7,599 nucleotides of DNA from NCBI GenBank assembly GCA_002292215.1, contig DBBN01000023.1, positions 1-7,599 of the forward strand. Reading direction: 5' to 3'. Both the position numbers and the translations under genes were made by a program. Source of the stretch: Glaciecola sp. UBA983. GTDB lineage: Bacteria > Pseudomonadota > Gammaproteobacteria > Enterobacterales > Alteromonadaceae. The notes under the pieces are model-generated. The model did not search any database. It had not been told where the DNA came from and saw only the letters and a list, made by a program, of their open reading frames with translations. Shown here in pieces: positions 6,815 through 7,599 of this stretch. Position 1 is the first letter of the stretch; each line of letters starts with the position of its first letter.

Positions 6815-6953
6815 CTTAGGGATCCTTAATTATAAAAATGACAATGGGAAAATAAGACAATAGATCATCACAAGATGAATTGGCTTTACTTATAATATTT
6901 AAAATTTAACATGAATTGCACTATGACAACAGCCGTATGTGTATTTTGGATAT
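6815..6953 (-). promoter_or_regulatory. pnp-nlpI spacer, expected to contain the nlpI promoter
   Basis: Because a strong terminator ends pnp, nlpI probably has its own promoter in this AT-rich stretch. The best -35-like match on the minus strand is TTGTCA (6929-6924, 5 of 6), but the nearest -10-like sequence, TAAATT (6908-6903), is only 15 bp away. The TATAAT at 6834-6829 is too close to the ribosome site to be useful. An 8-bp direct repeat ATGAATTG lies at 6875-6882 and 6911-6918. No small gene is visible. Confidence 0.3.
6823..6827 (-). promoter_or_regulatory. Ribosome binding site fixing the TTG start of nlpI
   Basis: On the minus strand AAGGA (6827-6823) lies 8 bases before the TTG at 6814. 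An in-frame TAA just upstream (6832-6830) leaves TTG as the only usual initiation codon that keeps the lipoprotein signal. Confidence 0.8.
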
Positions 6954-6980
6954 AAAAAAAGGAGCCTCAGGCTCCTTTTT
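6954..6980 (-). terminator. Intrinsic terminator of pnp (possibly bidirectional)
   Basis: On the minus strand the stem GGAGCC (6975-6970) pairs with GGCTCC (6966-6961) around a TGA loop and is followed by seven T (6960-6954). Five A precede the stem and can extend it. It lies 15 bases after the pnp stop codon. The plus strand also has a T-run (6976-6980), so it could terminate in both directions. Confidence 0.92.
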
Positions 6981-6995
6981 ACATCAACTTAATGA

Positions 6996-7599
6996 TTATT
7001 CTGCGTCAGATTCTTGAGCAGGCTTTTCAATCAGTTCTTTCATGCTTAAACGCACACGGTTTTGACGATCAATTTCCATGACCTTAACCTGAACTTCTTG
7101 ACCTTCTTTAAGGTAATCAGTGACTTTAGCAACACGTTCGTGTGCGATTTGAGAGATATGTACAAGGCCATCTTTACCTGGTAATACTTCAACAAATGCA
7201 CCAAAATCAGCAATGCGTGATACTTTACCAGCATAGACTTTGCCGACTTCAATTTCAGCAGTTACTTGCTTGATTTTTTCAATCGCAATATCAGCTTTTG
7301 CTTTTTCAGTCGCAAAAATCTTAATCGTTCCATCATCTTCAATTTCGATATTCGTATCTGATGCTTCAGTAATAGAACGGATCATTGCACCGCCTTTACC
7401 GATAACGTCACGAATTTTATCTTGATCCACTTTCATTGTATAAATGCGTGGTGCAAATTCAGATAACTCTTCACGATGACCATTAATTGCTTGGTCCATC
7501 ACACCTAAGATATGAATACGTGCTTCTTTTGCCTGTTTAAGCGCAATTTGCATGATTTCTTGAGTGATACCTTCGATTTTGATATCCATTTGTAAAGCA
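6996..7599 (-). CDS. pnp: Polynucleotide phosphorylase, C-terminal part (cut by right edge)
   Basis: PNPase is a 3'-5' phosphorolytic exoribonuclease of mRNA turnover and a degradosome component in E. coli. About 200 codons are visible. The frame continues to the window edge as Ala-Leu-Gln before the internal Met at 7589, matching [12 protein letters not shown] of the E. coli enzyme, so 7589 is not the true start. Counting from that Met, residues 1-50 end the second RNase PH-like core with its [10 protein letters not shown] segment. The KH domain spans about 51-112 with GKGG at 64-67 in [15 protein letters not shown]. The S1 RNA-binding domain spans about 115-185 ([18 protein letters not shown], then [14 protein letters not shown]). 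The tail is short and acidic (AQESDAE) compared with the longer E. coli tail. The gene ends at its own terminator, and nlpI follows on the same strand. Confidence 0.97.
   Translation of the reverse strand, partial: ALQMDIKIEGITQEIMQIALKQAKEARIHILGVMDQAINGHREELSEFAPRIYTMKVDQDKIRDVIGKGGAMIRSITEASDTNIEIEDDGTIKIFATEKAKADIAIEKIKQVTAEIEVGKVYAGKVSRIADFGAFVEVLPGKDGLVHISQIAHERVAKVTDYLKEGQEVQVKVMEIDRQNRVRLSMKELIEKPAQESDAE

Noticed and set aside
6829..6834. TATAAT on the minus strand just upstream of nlpI
   Set aside because: Transcription from it would begin inside the nlpI ribosome binding site, and the nearest -35-like TTGTCT is 20 bp away, so it is unlikely to be the nlpI -10 box.
6865..6878. Small hairpin TCATC-ACAA-GATGA in the pnp-nlpI spacer
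   Set aside because: Only five weak base pairs with no T-run, so it is not supported as a terminator or regulatory RNA.
7046..7252. Minus-strand ORF inside pnp
   Set aside because: Out-of-frame shadow of the PNPase S1 domain, which is clearly coding in the other frame.

Overview
The window is chromosomal core sequence from a low-GC (around 40% by eye) gammaproteobacterium, most likely a marine Alteromonadales-type organism. The basis is the gene set: a Smc-type condensin next to zipA, CysZ closely similar to the enterobacterial protein, and NlpI downstream of pnp. The genus cannot be fixed from the sequence alone. I see no tRNA, rRNA, CRISPR array, insertion sequence or prophage gene.

Layout from left to right: (1) zipA, minus strand, is cut by the left edge; only its membrane anchor and disordered linker are visible. 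(2) smc, minus strand, lies 10 bp upstream of zipA. The zipA ribosome binding site overlaps the smc stop codon, so the two form an operon. (3) A 226-bp divergent intergenic region holds outward-facing promoter candidates for smc and cysZ and two nested inverted repeats. (4) cysZ, plus strand, encodes a sulfate permease. It converges on the next gene with only 10 bp between the stop codons, and its likely terminator hairpin lies inside the end of that gene. (5) An unrecognised minus-strand gene encodes a probable exported protein with an HExxHxxGxxD zinc-metallopeptidase motif. Its start overlaps the end of nlpI by 32 bp. (6) nlpI, minus strand, encodes an outer-membrane TPR lipoprotein and starts at TTG. 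(7) A 181-bp spacer contains a strong intrinsic terminator for pnp. (8) The C-terminal part of pnp (polynucleotide phosphorylase), minus strand, is cut by the right edge.

Functionally there are two blocks. The cysZ/smc/zipA block covers sulfate uptake, chromosome condensation and Z-ring anchoring. The pnp/nlpI/peptidase block covers RNA decay and envelope proteolysis. Most genes are well known. The item most worth attention is the exported metzincin-like protein encoded in translational overlap with NlpI, because NlpI in E. coli is an adaptor that brings proteases and peptidoglycan hydrolases together.
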